Shown here: piece by piece, positions 27,342 to 36,849 of the stretch
How the letters are laid out: each line of letters starts with the position of its first letter
Position numbering within the stretch: the first letter of the stretch is position 1
DNA from: Bog-473 sp963764305
Lineage (GTDB): Bacteria > Actinomycetota > Acidimicrobiia > Acidimicrobiales > RAAP-2
Direction: 5' to 3'
Assembly (NCBI GenBank): GCA_963764305.1
Contig: CAVXSD010000006.1
Span: 760,739-824,738 of the forward strand
Length of the DNA: 64,000 nt
Program-made: the position numbers and the translations under genes
Notes under the pieces: model-generated
Database searches by the model: none
What the model was told of the DNA's origin: nothing
The model's input: the letters and a program-made list of their open reading frames with translations, nothing else

Positions 27342-28880
27342 TCAGGCCGGCGTCGCGGTGAGCCGTGCCCGCAGCTCGGGCTTGACGACCTTGCCGGTCG
27401 GGTTGCGCGGGAGCTCGTCGACGAAGACGAACTGGCGCGGCACCTTGTAGTCGGCCAGGTGCTCGAGCCCGAAGGCGCGGAGCTCCTCGGGATCGGCCCG
27501 GACGCCCGGGTGCAGGACGACAAAGGCCACCACGTCCTCGCCGAGCACCGGGTGCGGCGCGCCGATCACGGCGACCTCCTTCACGCCCTCGTGCTGCACG
27601 AGTGCGTGCTCGACGTCGGTGGCGTGGACGTTGTTGCCCCCGCGGATGATCACATCCTTGGAGCGGCCGACGATGTAGAGGTAGCCGTCCTCGTCGAGCT
27701 TGCCCAGGTCCCCCGTCACGAGCCAGCCGTCCCGCCACATCTCGGCCGTCGCCTCGGGGTCTTCGAAGTACTCGCGCTGGCGACCGGGCATCCGGAGGCG
27801 CACCTCGCCCACCACGTCGGGAGGCAGCTGCTGGTCGTGCTCGTCGACGATGCGCGCGACCGCCGGCGGGGCGATCTGCCCCACCGAGCCGGGCCGCTTG
27901 ACCGCCTCGCCCTTGGGCATGATGCAATAAGCCGAACCGGCCTCGGTCATGCCGTAGTTGTTCGACACCAGGGCGTCGGGCATCTTCTCCTGCAGACGCT
28001 CGACGACGAAAGGAGCCAGGGGCGCGCTGCCCACCGAGCACATCTGCACGGACGACAGGTCGGCCTCGGCGAAGCGCGGGTGGTCGATGAGCAGGTGGGC
28101 CATGGTCGGGACGAGGAAGACGGCCATCGGGTGCTCTTCCTCCACCACGCGCAGCCACCGTCCGGCGTCGAAGCGCGGCTGGTAGATCACCTGCAGGCCG
28201 AGCTTCATGGGCGTGTACACGAGGGCGATACCGGCGAAGGTGAAGAGCGGGCTGGCGTGCAGCCACCCCGCACCGGTCCAGTTGGGCTCGACGGCGCCGA
28301 TCATCGACCCGTTGGAGTGGCGAACGGCCACACCCTTGGGGCGCCCGGTCGTCCCCGAGGTGTACAAGATGTCGGCCAGGTCCTCGGACCGTCGCGGGGC
28401 CTGGAAGGGCGACCGGTCACCGGACGTGGCCTCGCTCCACCCGAGCACCGGCACCGGGCTGTCCGCCGGCGGCACGGCGTCGTCCTCCGCGCCGGCGTCG
28501 ATCAGGGTGACGAGGCGGCCCGCCCCGCCCTCGCCGTCGCTGCGCAGCAGGTCGCCGTCGGCCACGACGGCCGTCGCGCCCGAGTGCTCGAGCATGTGGG
28601 CCACCTCGGCCGGGGCCAGGCGAGGGTTCATCGGCACCGCCACGCCGCCGGCCCGGTGGGCGGCCGAGTACGAGACGAGCCAGCGCAATGCCAATTCGGG
28701 GTGCAGGTGGATGCCGACGCGGGCACCGGGCTCGAGGCCGGCCGCGAGGAGGCGACGCGCCATGGCATTGGCCGCGCCGTCCCACTCGGCGAACGTCATG
28801 GACCCCAGGTCGACGACCGCGAACGCGGTGCGGTCGCCGAACTCCTCGGCCATACGGGCCAGGTGATCGTCCATCAACAC
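27342..28880 (-). CDS. Acyl-CoA synthetase (AMP-forming ligase)
   Basis: 512 aa. The P-loop-like motif YTSGTTGRPKGVAVRH is at about residue 175. VSNNYGMTEAG (adenine site), LVTGDLGKLDEDGYLYIVGRSKDVIIRGG hinge region, and the C-terminal catalytic Lys in NPTGKVVKPELR follow. It activates a carboxylic acid through an acyl-adenylate to acyl-CoA. An operator-like palindrome lies 39 bp upstream of the start, and a thiolase operon is divergent from it, consistent with a shared fatty or aromatic acid pathway. Confidence 0.95.
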   Translation of the reverse strand: MLMDDHLARMAEEFGDRTAFAVVDLGSMTFAEWDGAANAMARRLLAAGLEPGARVGIHLHPELALRWLVSYSAAHRAGGVAVPMNPRLAPAEVAHMLEHSGATAVVADGDLLRSDGEGGAGRLVTLIDAGAEDDAVPPADSPVPVLGWSEATSGDRSPFQAPRRSEDLADILYTSGTTGRPKGVAVRHSNGSMIGAVEPNWTGAGWLHASPLFTFAGIALVYTPMKLGLQVIYQPRFDAGRWLRVVEEEHPMAVFLVPTMAHLLIDHPRFAEADLSSVQMCSVGSAPLAPFVVERLQEKMPDALVSNNYGMTEAGSAYCIMPKGEAVKRPGSVGQIAPPAVARIVDEHDQQLPPDVVGEVRLRMPGRQREYFEDPEATAEMWRDGWLVTGDLGKLDEDGYLYIVGRSKDVIIRGGNNVHATDVEHALVQHEGVKEVAVIGAPHPVLGEDVVAFVVLHPGVRADPEELRAFGLEHLADYKVPRQFVFVDELPRNPTGKVVKPELRARLTATPA

Positions 28881-28918
28881 GTCTGCGTGTCCCCCAGGAG
28901 GTCGGTCGGCGTCGGAAA

Positions 28919-28936
28919 GTTGACGCCGGTGTCAGG
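28919..28936. promoter_or_regulatory. Operator-like palindrome, copy 3
   Basis: GTTGACG-CCGG-TGTCAGG has the same 7-4-7 layout as the other copies, with the right arm exact. It sits just upstream of the acyl-CoA synthetase start and about 120 bp before the divergent OB-fold/thiolase pair. Confidence 0.5.
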
Positions 28937-29057
28937 TTCGTTGCAGCATGGCCGATGCGTCTCCGGGGGTCAATCCCGGGGGTGACCACCCAATTCGTTC
29001 GACACACTTGCTTGCCCGGGGCGCAGCCGCCGGGACCTGACCCAGGGGAGGGGCGCC

Positions 29058-29465
29058 ATGAGCACGGTTCGTTTCGACCTCCCCACGCCGGAGGGCGACA
29101 CCATCGAATTCTGGGAGGCGGCCAGGGACGAGCGCCTCCTCATCAGGCACTGCCTCGACTGCGACGCCTACTCGTACTACCCGCGGCCCTTCTGCCCGAA
29201 GTGCTGGAGCGAGCAGGTCGAGTGGTACCAGGCCAGCGGGGAGGGCACCCTCTACACCTGGTCCGTCATCTACAACAACGACATGCCGCCCTTCCATGAC
29301 CGCGTGCCCTACGTGGCCGCCATCGTCGACCTGGCCGAGGGGCCCCGCATGATGACCAACGTCGTCGACTGCCCCTTCGAGGAGCTCCAGGTCGGCATGC
29401 CGCTGAGGGTCTCGTTCCAGCCCATCTCCGACGAGTTCACGATCCCCGTCTTCGTGCGGGCCTGA
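29058..29465 (+). CDS. Zinc-ribbon OB-fold protein (DUF35)
   Basis: 135 aa with an AGGGGAGG ribosome site. The rubredoxin-like zinc ribbon CLDCDAYSYYPRPFCPKCWS is near residues 33-52. An OB fold follows with GTLYTWSVIYN, PYVAAIVDLAEGPRMMTNVV and GMPLRVSFQPI. DUF35 proteins bind thiolases and present acyl-CoA. The thiolase gene starts 12 bp downstream, so a two-protein complex is expected. Confidence 0.93.
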   Translation: MSTVRFDLPTPEGDTIEFWEAARDERLLIRHCLDCDAYSYYPRPFCPKCWSEQVEWYQASGEGTLYTWSVIYNNDMPPFHDRVPYVAAIVDLAEGPRMMTNVVDCPFEELQVGMPLRVSFQPISDEFTIPVFVRA

Positions 29466-29477
29466 GGAGGACACACA

Positions 29478-30665
29478 ATGACCGAAGCCATTGACGCCGT
29501 CGTCGTCGCCGCCGTGCGCACACCGATCGGCCGCTCCGGTCGCTCCCTGGCGGGCCTCTCACTGCAGGACATCGGCATGCAGACGGTGGCCGGGGCCATC
29601 GCCGCAACCGGCCTGGACACGGGCGACATCGACGACCTCCTGCTCGGCGAGGTCCTCCACGGGGGCGGCTGCACCGCCCGCTACGTGGCCAACGCCCTTG
29701 GGCTCCCGCCCGACACGCCCGGCGGGGCCGTGCAGCGCCAGTGCGCCACCGGCATGATGGCGGTGCAGGAGGCGGCGGCCAACATCCGCTCGGGCATGGC
29801 CGACGCGGTGGTGGCCGGCGGCGTGGACTCGATGACCCGCTCCCCGCTCCTCTTCGAGCGGTCGCCCTTCCCCTTCGGGGGCGTCGAGCGCTTCAGCCCG
29901 CCGAGCCACCCCAACACGCCCGAAGCCCCCAACATGAACGTGCTCATCACGGTGGGCGAGAACACCGCCCGCGAGTGCGGCATCACCCGCGAGGAGTCCG
30001 ACGACTGGTCGTACCACTCCAACATCCGGGCCGTGGCCGCCACCGACGACGGCCGCTTCGCCGAGGAGATCGTGCCGGTGGCCGTGCCCGCGGGCCGGGG
30101 CGAGACGGTGACGGTCAGCGTGGACGAGCACCCGCGCCGGGACACCACGCCCGAGAAGCTCGCCGCCCTGCCGTCGCTGACCGGCCCGGACGGCCAGGTC
30201 ACCGCCGGGAACTCGTCGGGCATCGCGGACGGGGGCGCCGCCCTCGTGGTGGTGACCCGGGCCTACGCCGAGGCGCACGGGATGGAGCCGCTGGCGACGG
30301 TGCGGTCGTGGAACTCATGCGGAGTGGAGCCGGCCCGCACCGGCCTGGCGCCGACCGTGTGCGTCCCGCGGGCATTGAACCGGGCGGGACTCAGCGAGTC
30401 CGACGTGGACCTGGTCGAGATCAACGAGGCCTTCGCCACCATGTCGGTGGCCTGCGCCCGCAAGCTCGGCTTCCCCCACGACATCGTCAACGTCAACGGC
30501 GGGGCGGTGGGCATCGGGCACCCCGTGGGTGCCTCGGGCGCCCGCATCCTGGTGACGCTGATCCACGAACTGCGCCGGCGCGGCGGCGGCATCGGGGTCG
30601 GGACCCTGTGCGCCGGCGGCGGCATGGGCTCGGCGACGGTGCTCGAGGTGCACGCACCCGCCTGA
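29478..30665 (+). CDS. Thiolase (acetyl-CoA C-acyltransferase)
   Basis: 395 aa, classical type: nucleophilic Cys in QRQCATGMMAVQEAA near residue 90, NEAFA at about residue 315, His in NVNGGAVGIGHPVGASGAR, and second Cys in GTLCAGGGMGSA. It catalyses thiolytic cleavage of 3-ketoacyl-CoA or the reverse condensation. Downstream of a DUF35 partner by 12 bp. This keeps the CxGGG motif missing from the SCP2-type thiolase at 22052, so the two probably act on different chain types. Confidence 0.95.
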   Translation: MTEAIDAVVVAAVRTPIGRSGRSLAGLSLQDIGMQTVAGAIAATGLDTGDIDDLLLGEVLHGGGCTARYVANALGLPPDTPGGAVQRQCATGMMAVQEAAANIRSGMADAVVAGGVDSMTRSPLLFERSPFPFGGVERFSPPSHPNTPEAPNMNVLITVGENTARECGITREESDDWSYHSNIRAVAATDDGRFAEEIVPVAVPAGRGETVTVSVDEHPRRDTTPEKLAALPSLTGPDGQVTAGNSSGIADGGAALVVVTRAYAEAHGMEPLATVRSWNSCGVEPARTGLAPTVCVPRALNRAGLSESDVDLVEINEAFATMSVACARKLGFPHDIVNVNGGAVGIGHPVGASGARILVTLIHELRRRGGGIGVGTLCAGGGMGSATVLEVHAPA

Positions 30666-30688
30666 TCACCGTCGCGAGCGGGACGCCC

Positions 30689-31063
30689 TCAGTAGTGCCG
30701 GAACTCGATCAGGTGGCCGTTGGGATCGAAGAGGTAGACCGTGGGCCCCAGGCCACGCGCCCCCGCTTCCTCTCCCGGCCCCCGCATGTTCCCCACGTCG
30801 TGGAAGGAGTCGCCGAAGGGGACCTCGGCCGCCCGCACCCGGGCGAAGAGGGCGTCGAACTCCTCGACCGGGAGGGCGAAGGCCAGGTGCTCGCCTCCCT
30901 CGGTGCCCCAGGGGGCCAGCTGCAGCGTGGTGTCGGTGCTGACCCGGATGACCGAGAACGGGCCGTCCTCGCCTTCGTGGCCGAACCCCATGATCTCGGT
31001 GTAGAAGCGGACGCTGGCGTCCCGGTCGTTCACCGTCAGGATGAGATGGTCGAGCGTCACCAC
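30689..31063 (-). CDS. VOC/glyoxalase family protein
   Basis: 124 aa from a GTG at 31063 (31060 is an equally good start). LDHLILTVNDRDASVRFYTEIMGF opens a standard betaalphabeta3 half-site with a metal His. TVYLFDPNGHLIEFRHY ends the second, with His and Glu ligands. It could be a dioxygenase, glyoxalase or resistance-type fold; nothing specific can be assigned. Its start lies 14 bp downstream of the acetyl-CoA synthetase stop on the same strand. Confidence 0.85.
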   Translation of the reverse strand: MVTLDHLILTVNDRDASVRFYTEIMGFGHEGEDGPFSVIRVSTDTTLQLAPWGTEGGEHLAFALPVEEFDALFARVRAAEVPFGDSFHDVGNMRGPGEEAGARGLGPTVYLFDPNGHLIEFRHY

Positions 31064-31076
31064 CGTGGGACGAAGG

Positions 31077-33053
31077 CTATTCCTTTTCCTGCGCGCCGTC
31101 CGCCATGTGGTCCTTGATGGCGTTGACCACCGTCGGGTCGAGCAGCGTAGTGACGTCGCCGAGCGGCCGGTCGTCGGCGACGTCGCGCAGCAGCCGCCGC
31201 ATGATCTTGCCGCTGCGGGTCTTGGGCAGCTCGGGCGACAGCATGATCTGGCGCGGCTTGGCGATGGGGCCGATCTCGCGGGCCACGTGGTCGCGCAGCT
31301 CGGCCACCAGCTGCTCCCCAGCCTCGCCGTCGACGTCGCTCGCCCCCTTGAGGGTGACGAAGGCCACGATGGCCTGGCCCGTGGTGGCGTCGTTGGCGCC
31401 CACCACGGCGGCCTCGGCCACGGCCGGATGGCCGACGAGCGCATGCTCGACCTCGGTCGTCGAGATCCGGTGGCCCGAGATGTTCATGACGTCATCGACG
31501 CGGCCGAGCAGCCACAGGTCCCCGTCCTCGTCACGCTTGGCGCCGTCGCCGGCGAAGTAGCGGCCGGGAAAACGCGCCCAGTAGGTCTCCATGAACCGCT
31601 CGTCGTCCCCGTAGATACCCCTGGTCATGCCAGGCCACGGCTCGGTGAGCACGAGGTAGCCGCCCTCGCCGTTCCCCACCGAGTTGCCGTCGTTGTCGAT
31701 GACGTCCACGGCCACCCCCGGGAACGGGGTCATCGCCGCCCCCGGCTTGGTGGCGGTGATCCCCGGGAGCGGGGTGATGAGGATGCCGCCGGTCTCGGTC
31801 TGCCACCACGTGTCCACGATGGGGCAGCGATCCCCGCCGATGTGGGTGCGGTACCACATCCAGGCCTCGGGATTGATGGGCTCGCCCACCGAGCCGAGCA
31901 GGCGCAGGCTCGTCAGGTCATGGGAAGCCGGGAGCTCCTCACCCCACTTCATGAAGGTCCGGATGGTGGTCGGCGCCGTGTAGAGGATGTTGACCTTGTA
32001 CTTCTCGACGATCCGCCACCAGCGGTCGCGCTCGGGCGTGTCGGGGGTGCCCTCGTACATGACCGACGTCGCGCCGTTGGCCAGCGGGCCGTAGACGATG
32101 TAGCTGTGCCCGGTGACCCAGCCGATGTCGGCCGCCGTCCAGAACACGTCTCTCTCGGGCTTGAGGTCGAAGATGAGCCGGTGGGTGGCCGAGACATGGG
32201 TGAGGTAGCCGCCGCTGGTGTGGAGGATGCCCTTGGGCTTCGCCGTCGTGCCGCTGGTGTACATGATGTAGAGCGGGTGCTCGGCGTCGAAGGCCTCGGC
32301 CTCGTGCGTCAGGGGCTGGCGCGGCACCAGGTCGTCCCACCAGACATCGCGCGAGTCGTCCCACGAGACCTCCTGGCCGGTCCGGCGCACGACCAGGACG
32401 TGCTGCACGTCCGGGCACTCCCGCACGGCCTCGTCGACCGCCGGCTTCAGGGCGCTCGGTACGCCCCGGCGGTACCCGCCGTCGGCGGTGATGACGAAGT
32501 GGGCGTCGCAGTCGAGGATCCGGCCGCGCAGAGCGTCGGAGGAGAACCCGCCGAAGACCACCGTGTGCGGCGCGCCCAACCGTGCACAGGCCAGCATGGC
32601 TACCACGGTCTCGGGAATCATCGGCATGTAGACGGCGACCTTGTCACCTGCCCGCACACCGAGCTCGGTCAGGCCGTTGGCGGCCTGGCTCACCATGGTC
32701 AAAAGATCGGCATAGGTGATGGTCCGGGTGTCCCCCGGCTCGCCCTCCCAGTGGAAGGCAACCCGGTCACCGAGGCCGGCGGCAACGTGGCGGTCGACAC
32801 AGTTGACCGCCACGTTGAGCTTGCCGCCGACGAACCACTTGGCGAACGGGAGGTTCCACTCGAGGACGTCCGTCCAGGGCGTGTCCCAGGTCAGCCGGTC
32901 CGCCTGAGAGGCCCAGAAGGCCAGAGGATCGGCGTCGGCCTCCGCATAGATGCCGGGTTGCGCGTTGGCCTCCTTGGCCAGGTCCTCCGGAGGAGCGAAG
33001 GCCCTGGTCTCGTGGAGCAAGGCCGACAGCCCTTCCTCTCGGGTCTCGCTCAC
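31077..33053 (-). CDS. acs: Acetyl-CoA synthetase (AMP-forming)
   Basis: 658 aa, full length. FVGGKLNVAVNCVDRH (N-terminal Acs hallmark), YTSGTTAKPKGILHTSGGY near residue 268, TWWQTETGGILITPLPG, YFAGDGAKRDEDGDLWLLGRVDDVMNISGHR hinge, and the acetylatable catalytic Lys in LPKTRSGKIMRRLLRD near residue 615. It converts acetate to acetyl-CoA, a fitting partner to the surrounding beta-oxidation genes. Confidence 0.97.
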   Translation of the reverse strand: MSETREEGLSALLHETRAFAPPEDLAKEANAQPGIYAEADADPLAFWASQADRLTWDTPWTDVLEWNLPFAKWFVGGKLNVAVNCVDRHVAAGLGDRVAFHWEGEPGDTRTITYADLLTMVSQAANGLTELGVRAGDKVAVYMPMIPETVVAMLACARLGAPHTVVFGGFSSDALRGRILDCDAHFVITADGGYRRGVPSALKPAVDEAVRECPDVQHVLVVRRTGQEVSWDDSRDVWWDDLVPRQPLTHEAEAFDAEHPLYIMYTSGTTAKPKGILHTSGGYLTHVSATHRLIFDLKPERDVFWTAADIGWVTGHSYIVYGPLANGATSVMYEGTPDTPERDRWWRIVEKYKVNILYTAPTTIRTFMKWGEELPASHDLTSLRLLGSVGEPINPEAWMWYRTHIGGDRCPIVDTWWQTETGGILITPLPGITATKPGAAMTPFPGVAVDVIDNDGNSVGNGEGGYLVLTEPWPGMTRGIYGDDERFMETYWARFPGRYFAGDGAKRDEDGDLWLLGRVDDVMNISGHRISTTEVEHALVGHPAVAEAAVVGANDATTGQAIVAFVTLKGASDVDGEAGEQLVAELRDHVAREIGPIAKPRQIMLSPELPKTRSGKIMRRLLRDVADDRPLGDVTTLLDPTVVNAIKDHMADGAQEKE

Positions 33054-33164
33054 TGCAGCCTCCTTCCGGGCCCGTCCAGGCCGGACGCCTTCCCTCTGAT
33101 CATTACCTATCCGCTGGCTGCAGGTTCAAGGGCTTGCCGACGGGGAGCTCCTCGGGGTCATCGT

Positions 33165-33587
33165 TCAGCCCGGGCCGCCAGGGTCCCGACGGAGCTCGAA
33201 GCCCTCGAAGGTGAAGGCCGGCGTCACCGTGGCGCCGACGAGGGCGTAACGCCCGAGCGGTCGGGCCGATTGCCAGACACCGGCGTCGACCACCACCTGG
33301 GGCGCGTGACCCGACGCCACGTCGGGCCCGACGACTTGAACGTCATGCCGCCCGTCGGGCCACTCGCGGCGCAGCTCGAGAGGGTCGCCGTCGTAGAAGT
33401 GCCACAGCTCGGTGGCGTCGACGCGGTGCGGCGCGGAGACCTCGCCCTCCAAGAGGAGGTAGTAGATGGCGCTTCCCGCCGGCCTCGTCCCGTCCGCAGC
33501 CTCGGCGACCCAGGTGCGGCGGTACCAGCCGCCCTCGGGATGTGGCGCGAGATCGAGCGCGGCGATGAGCGATTCCCCGGGACGCAC
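33165..33587 (-). CDS. Cupin_5 (DUF985) family protein
   Basis: 140 aa from GTG 33587, which follows the acyl-CoA dehydrogenase stop by 19 bases; the longer frame overlaps that gene. Typical DUF985 motifs: LIAALDLAPHPEGGWYRRTW, SAIYYLLLEGEVSAPHRVDATELWHFYDGDPL, and VGATVTPAFTFEGFEL. A sugar-epimerase-like cupin barrel of unknown function. Confidence 0.88.
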   Translation of the reverse strand: MRPGESLIAALDLAPHPEGGWYRRTWVAEAADGTRPAGSAIYYLLLEGEVSAPHRVDATELWHFYDGDPLELRREWPDGRHDVQVVGPDVASGHAPQVVVDAGVWQSARPLGRYALVGATVTPAFTFEGFELRRDPGGPG

Positions 33588-33606
33588 CGCCTCAGTCTGC
33601 CGTGCG

Positions 33607-34736
33607 TCAGCCGGCGGCGAAGCCCAGAGTGGTGGTGGCGACAGCAACGGAATGCTCGGCCGAGCCACCGAAGAGGGTCCCGGAGGTCGCAGCCCTCTTG
33701 ACGAAGAGATGGCCGTCGTGCTCCCACGTGAAGCCGATGCCGCCGAGTGTCTGGATCGACTCGCCACCCACCAGTCTCTGGCAGTCGTCGCTGGCGGCCT
33801 TCGCCATGGAGACGGCGGTGGCCCGGATCGGCGTGTCCTCGTTGATGGCGGCGACGGCGAAGTAGCACAGGGCGCGGGCGCGCTCGATGGAGAGGAACAT
33901 GTTGCTCATCTTGTGCTTGACGGCCTGGAATGAGCCGATGGGGACCCCGAACTGCTTACGGTCCTTCACGTAGGCCAAGACCATCTGGAAGAGGGCGTCG
34001 CAGGCGCCGACGGTCTCGAGGGCAAGCCCGACCGTCGCCTCCTGCAGCGCACGGGAGATCCCGAGCGTGGAATCGGCGCTCCCGGGCTCACCGAGGGCGC
34101 GGTCGGCGGTGACGAGGACCCGGTCGAGCGTGGCGGTCGCAAGGGGGCGGCTCGCATCGAGCGAATGAACGCCGGCCAGACCTGCGTCGGCTGCGGGCAC
34201 CACGAAGGCCCCCACGCCGTCGCCCGCACGGGCGATGACGGCGACCTCCGACGTCCCCGCGTCGGCCACGACACCGACCTTCGTCCCGTCGAGGACCCAG
34301 CCATCCTCGGCCCGCTCCGCAGTCATGGTGACGTCGTCCAGTCCCCAGCCCGCGGGTTGTCGGCCAGCGCCACCGTCCCGGTGACCGCACCGGAGGCGAC
34401 CTGCGGGAGGAACCGCTGCCGCTGCTCGGGGGTAGCGACTTCACGGACCATGGGGGCGAACTGGGTGACGGTGGCGAGCAGCGGTCCGGGGGCGATGGCG
34501 CGACCCAGCTCTTCGGCCACCACGGCGGTCTCCAGGACGGTCAGTCCGACGCCGCCGTACTCCTCGGGGATGGCCAGGGCGGGCCAGTCGAGGGCGACCA
34601 TGGAGCCCCAGAGCTTGTCGGGCGCCTCACCGGTCTCGCCGACGGCGCGCACGACATCGACAGGGCACTCCTTCTCGAGGAACGAACGGACGGAGGAACG
34701 CAGCTCCTCCTGTTCATCCGTGAACTCGAGCTCCAC
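33607..34736 (-). pseudogene. Acyl-CoA dehydrogenase, frameshifted
   Basis: The N-terminal half, from GTG 34736 (VELEFTDEQEELRSSVR...), ends at TGA 34323 after TVALADNPRAGDWTTSP. The rest continues in another frame as MTAERAEDGWVLDGTK to FGGSAEHSVAVATTT. A single missing base near 34326-34332 (ACGACGTCACC) explains the break. The C-terminal GGIGFTWEHDGHLFVKRA form is typical of the ACAD subunits that pair with a second subunit in sterol or side-chain degradation. An overlapping ATGA could allow two-polypeptide expression, but a split ACAD is not a known arrangement. Rejoined length about 376 aa. Confidence 0.85.
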
Positions 34737-34809
34737 CGCCCTCCCTCCCGGCCTCGCCGGTCGCCTCTCCGATCCCGTTCCGCGACTCGGGCAGATCGGG
34801 GCGAGTGTA

Positions 34810-34827
34810 CCTGACACCTCTGTCAGC
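34810..34827. promoter_or_regulatory. Operator-like palindrome, copy 4
   Basis: CCTGACA-CCTC-TGTCAGC, perfect in six of seven arm positions, 74 bp upstream of the acyl-CoA dehydrogenase start. Same layout as copies at 2351, 12463 and 28919. Confidence 0.55.
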
Positions 34828-35005
34828 CTCAGGGGTCTGTGCTACCTTCACGCCGCACCGTTTTCTGGGAAGAACGTGGTTGGGGGTTGCCCTGGGGCGT
34901 CGCCGGTCCGTGGCGTTGGCCCCGGGCCGGCGACGCGGGGGCGAGGGACGCTTGAGGGTCCCATTCCTCCCAATCGACGAGTGCCGCTCGCCTACACTCT
35001 GCGAT

Positions 35006-35077
35006 GCGCCTCTAGCTCAACGGCAGAGCAACGGACTCTTAATCCGCAGGTTTCGGGTTCGAATCCCGAGGGGCGCA
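35006..35077 (+). tRNA. tRNA-Lys (CTT)
   Basis: Full cloverleaf: acceptor GCGCCTC/GGGGCGC (one T-G pair), D arm GCTC...GAGC, anticodon loop CTCTTAA with anticodon CTT at 35038-35040, T arm TCGGG-TTCGAAT-CCCGA, discriminator A at 35077. The CCA end is not encoded. The top base pair of the anticodon stem is A-C. An integrase gene begins 77 bp downstream, so the 3' half is the likely attachment site. Confidence 0.95.
35045..35077 (+). other. Probable attachment site in the tRNA 3' end
   Basis: Tyrosine integrases of actinobacterial elements usually recombine at tRNA 3' ends and keep the tRNA whole. The intact tRNA with the integrase immediately behind it fits attL here. I could not find a second copy of the tRNA 3' sequence within the window, so attR is either beyond it, too diverged, or lost. 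Confidence 0.5.
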
Positions 35078-35153
35078 CTTCTGACTAGGGACTATGTAGA
35101 ACCCGGCGGACCATCCTCAGCCGGAAAACTACATCAGGACTACAATCCCGGTC

Positions 35154-36371
35154 ATGCGAGGAACGAAGGCCGAAGTCAGCCCCGGAGTTTGGCGTCTGCG
35201 CGTTTACGTGGGACGCCGGCCCGACGGCTCACCTATCCAGGTCACCAAGACGGTGCGCGCCCCCGTGGCGAAGCCGGGTGCGGGTGTGCGACTGGCCGAT
35301 GCCGAACTGGCGAAGATGGTGGCCAAGGCGAGCAGCGGCAGGCTGACTGCGTCGTCCTCGAAGTCCGTCAACGGGGTCGTCGGTGACTACCTCGCCCACT
35401 GCGAGCTCGAGGGCCGTTCCCCCACCACCATGCACGAGTACCACCGCCTCGCCGACAAGGTCGTCCGTCCGCAGGTGGGCCACCTCCGGGCGGACAAGCT
35501 CAGCGCAAAGCATCTGAACAACCTCTACGCTGCACTACGGGACAAGGGGAACAGGGCGACCACGATCCGCCGCGTGCACGCCCTCATCTCCGCGTCGTTC
35601 ACCTATGCGTACAAACAGGGGGCGGTGGATCACAACCCGGCACGCCAGGCCAGCCCGCCCCGGCTCGAGGCCCACCAAGTCGAAGCGCCGAGCCCGGGCG
35701 AGGTGAAGGCCATCATCGACCAGGCCGAGAAGACGGACCCGATGCTCGCCACCCTCCTCCTCGTCGCCGCCCTGAGTGGCGCTCGCAGGGGCGAGCTATG
35801 TGCACTTCGGTGGTCCGACATCGACTTGGAGGCCCGCACATTGACGATCTCCCGGTCGATCTATGAGACGAAGGGTGGGGGCTGGGCCGAGAAGGACACG
35901 AAGACCCACCAGGGACGGCGGATCGGCCTGGACCCCGTAGCCAGCGAAGGTCTACGGCGCCACCGGGACCGGGTCGAGAGACTCGCCGGGGACCTGGACC
36001 TCGTCATCCCCGATGACGCCTTCGTGTTCTCGCTGTCGCCCAGCGGAACCGAGCCCGTAAGGCCCGACCTCATTACGAAGTGGTCGGCCAAGGCGGCCGA
36101 GGACGCCGGGGTCAAGACCCACTTGCACGCCCTCCGACACTTCGCCGCCACTCAGGGCATCGCCGCCGGCTTCGACCCGGTGACGGTAGGCCAGCGTCTT
36201 GGCCACCGCGATCCCTCGGTGACCCTCCGGGTCTACGCCCACGCCATCGAGCAGCGGGACCGGGACCTGGCCGACTCGCTCGGGGCGACCTTGGCGCTCG
36301 AAGCGCGGCTGAGAGATCCACCCTTCTGGCACGACCATGTGGTAACGATCATCACGAACGCGTGTTCGTAA
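35154..36371 (+). CDS. Tyrosine recombinase/integrase
   Basis: 405 aa. The N-terminal arm-binding domain has VSPGVWRLRVYVGRRPDGSPIQ, and the SAM-like core-binding domain is at about residues 70-165. The catalytic domain has Arg in LSGARRGELCALRWSDID, H-x-x-R in HLHALRHFAATQG, His in VGQRLGHRDPSVTLR and the nucleophile Tyr in RVYAHAIEQRD. All five key residues are visible, so it may still be active. It lies beside tRNA-Lys, reading away from it, as in pSAM2-like or phage-satellite integration modules. Confidence 0.93.
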   Translation: MRGTKAEVSPGVWRLRVYVGRRPDGSPIQVTKTVRAPVAKPGAGVRLADAELAKMVAKASSGRLTASSSKSVNGVVGDYLAHCELEGRSPTTMHEYHRLADKVVRPQVGHLRADKLSAKHLNNLYAALRDKGNRATTIRRVHALISASFTYAYKQGAVDHNPARQASPPRLEAHQVEAPSPGEVKAIIDQAEKTDPMLATLLLVAALSGARRGELCALRWSDIDLEARTLTISRSIYETKGGGWAEKDTKTHQGRRIGLDPVASEGLRRHRDRVERLAGDLDLVIPDDAFVFSLSPSGTEPVRPDLITKWSAKAAEDAGVKTHLHALRHFAATQGIAAGFDPVTVGQRLGHRDPSVTLRVYAHAIEQRDRDLADSLGATLALEARLRDPPFWHDHVVTIITNACS

Positions 36372-36849
36372 GGAAGACATGGAACTGAGGGAACTCCCAC
36401 AGAGCACCGCCGAGAACGTCCGGCTGGCCGCGACCGACGCGGAGCCCTGGCTTTCGGTACTGCCGGCGCAGGACGGGTACTCCTCTAGCACTGGCGACGC
36501 CGCCGTTGAGATCACAGCGCACGGCCCCGCCGTGGTCGCCACGAATACCGCGACAACTGGCAGCGTCACGATCACCGGCGGGATCCGATCTAACCGTCGT
36601 CTTCATGTTGTTATTACTGGGCAACATCACCAGCGCGTTGTCGTCGACGATGCTCCTCCCGGTCACATTGCCGCTGCCTCACCCTTCGCAGCTCACGCTC
36701 CTCCGGCCAGTACCGCCGCGCCTTCGAGCGTCGACGGGCTGGCGATGGCTGCTTGATCCGACCTCCGGTATCTGAACCCTCCCGCCGTTAGGCGCGCGCC
36801 CGCTTTCCCCCTCTAGTCCAAAGAGGTCGGGGATCGTGAGATCACCAAC
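36372..36849 (+). other. 478 bp after the integrase with no convincing gene
   Basis: An open frame from ATG 36379 (125 codons, with an AAGGAAG site) is compositionally odd and matches nothing I know. A second frame from 36506 has one hydrophobic stretch (TVVFMLLLLGNITSAL) reminiscent of a transporter helix, but nothing extends it. I regard neither as established. The tail CCCCTCTAGTCC...GGGG may be intergenic. Confidence 0.35.

Noticed and set aside
31041..33701. 886-codon plus-strand frame
   Set aside because: Antisense shadow of acs; Arg/Gly/His-rich with no family motif.
34323..34326. Overlapping ATGA as a true two-subunit ACAD
   Set aside because: The split falls inside the FAD domain and one missing base restores a normal ACAD.
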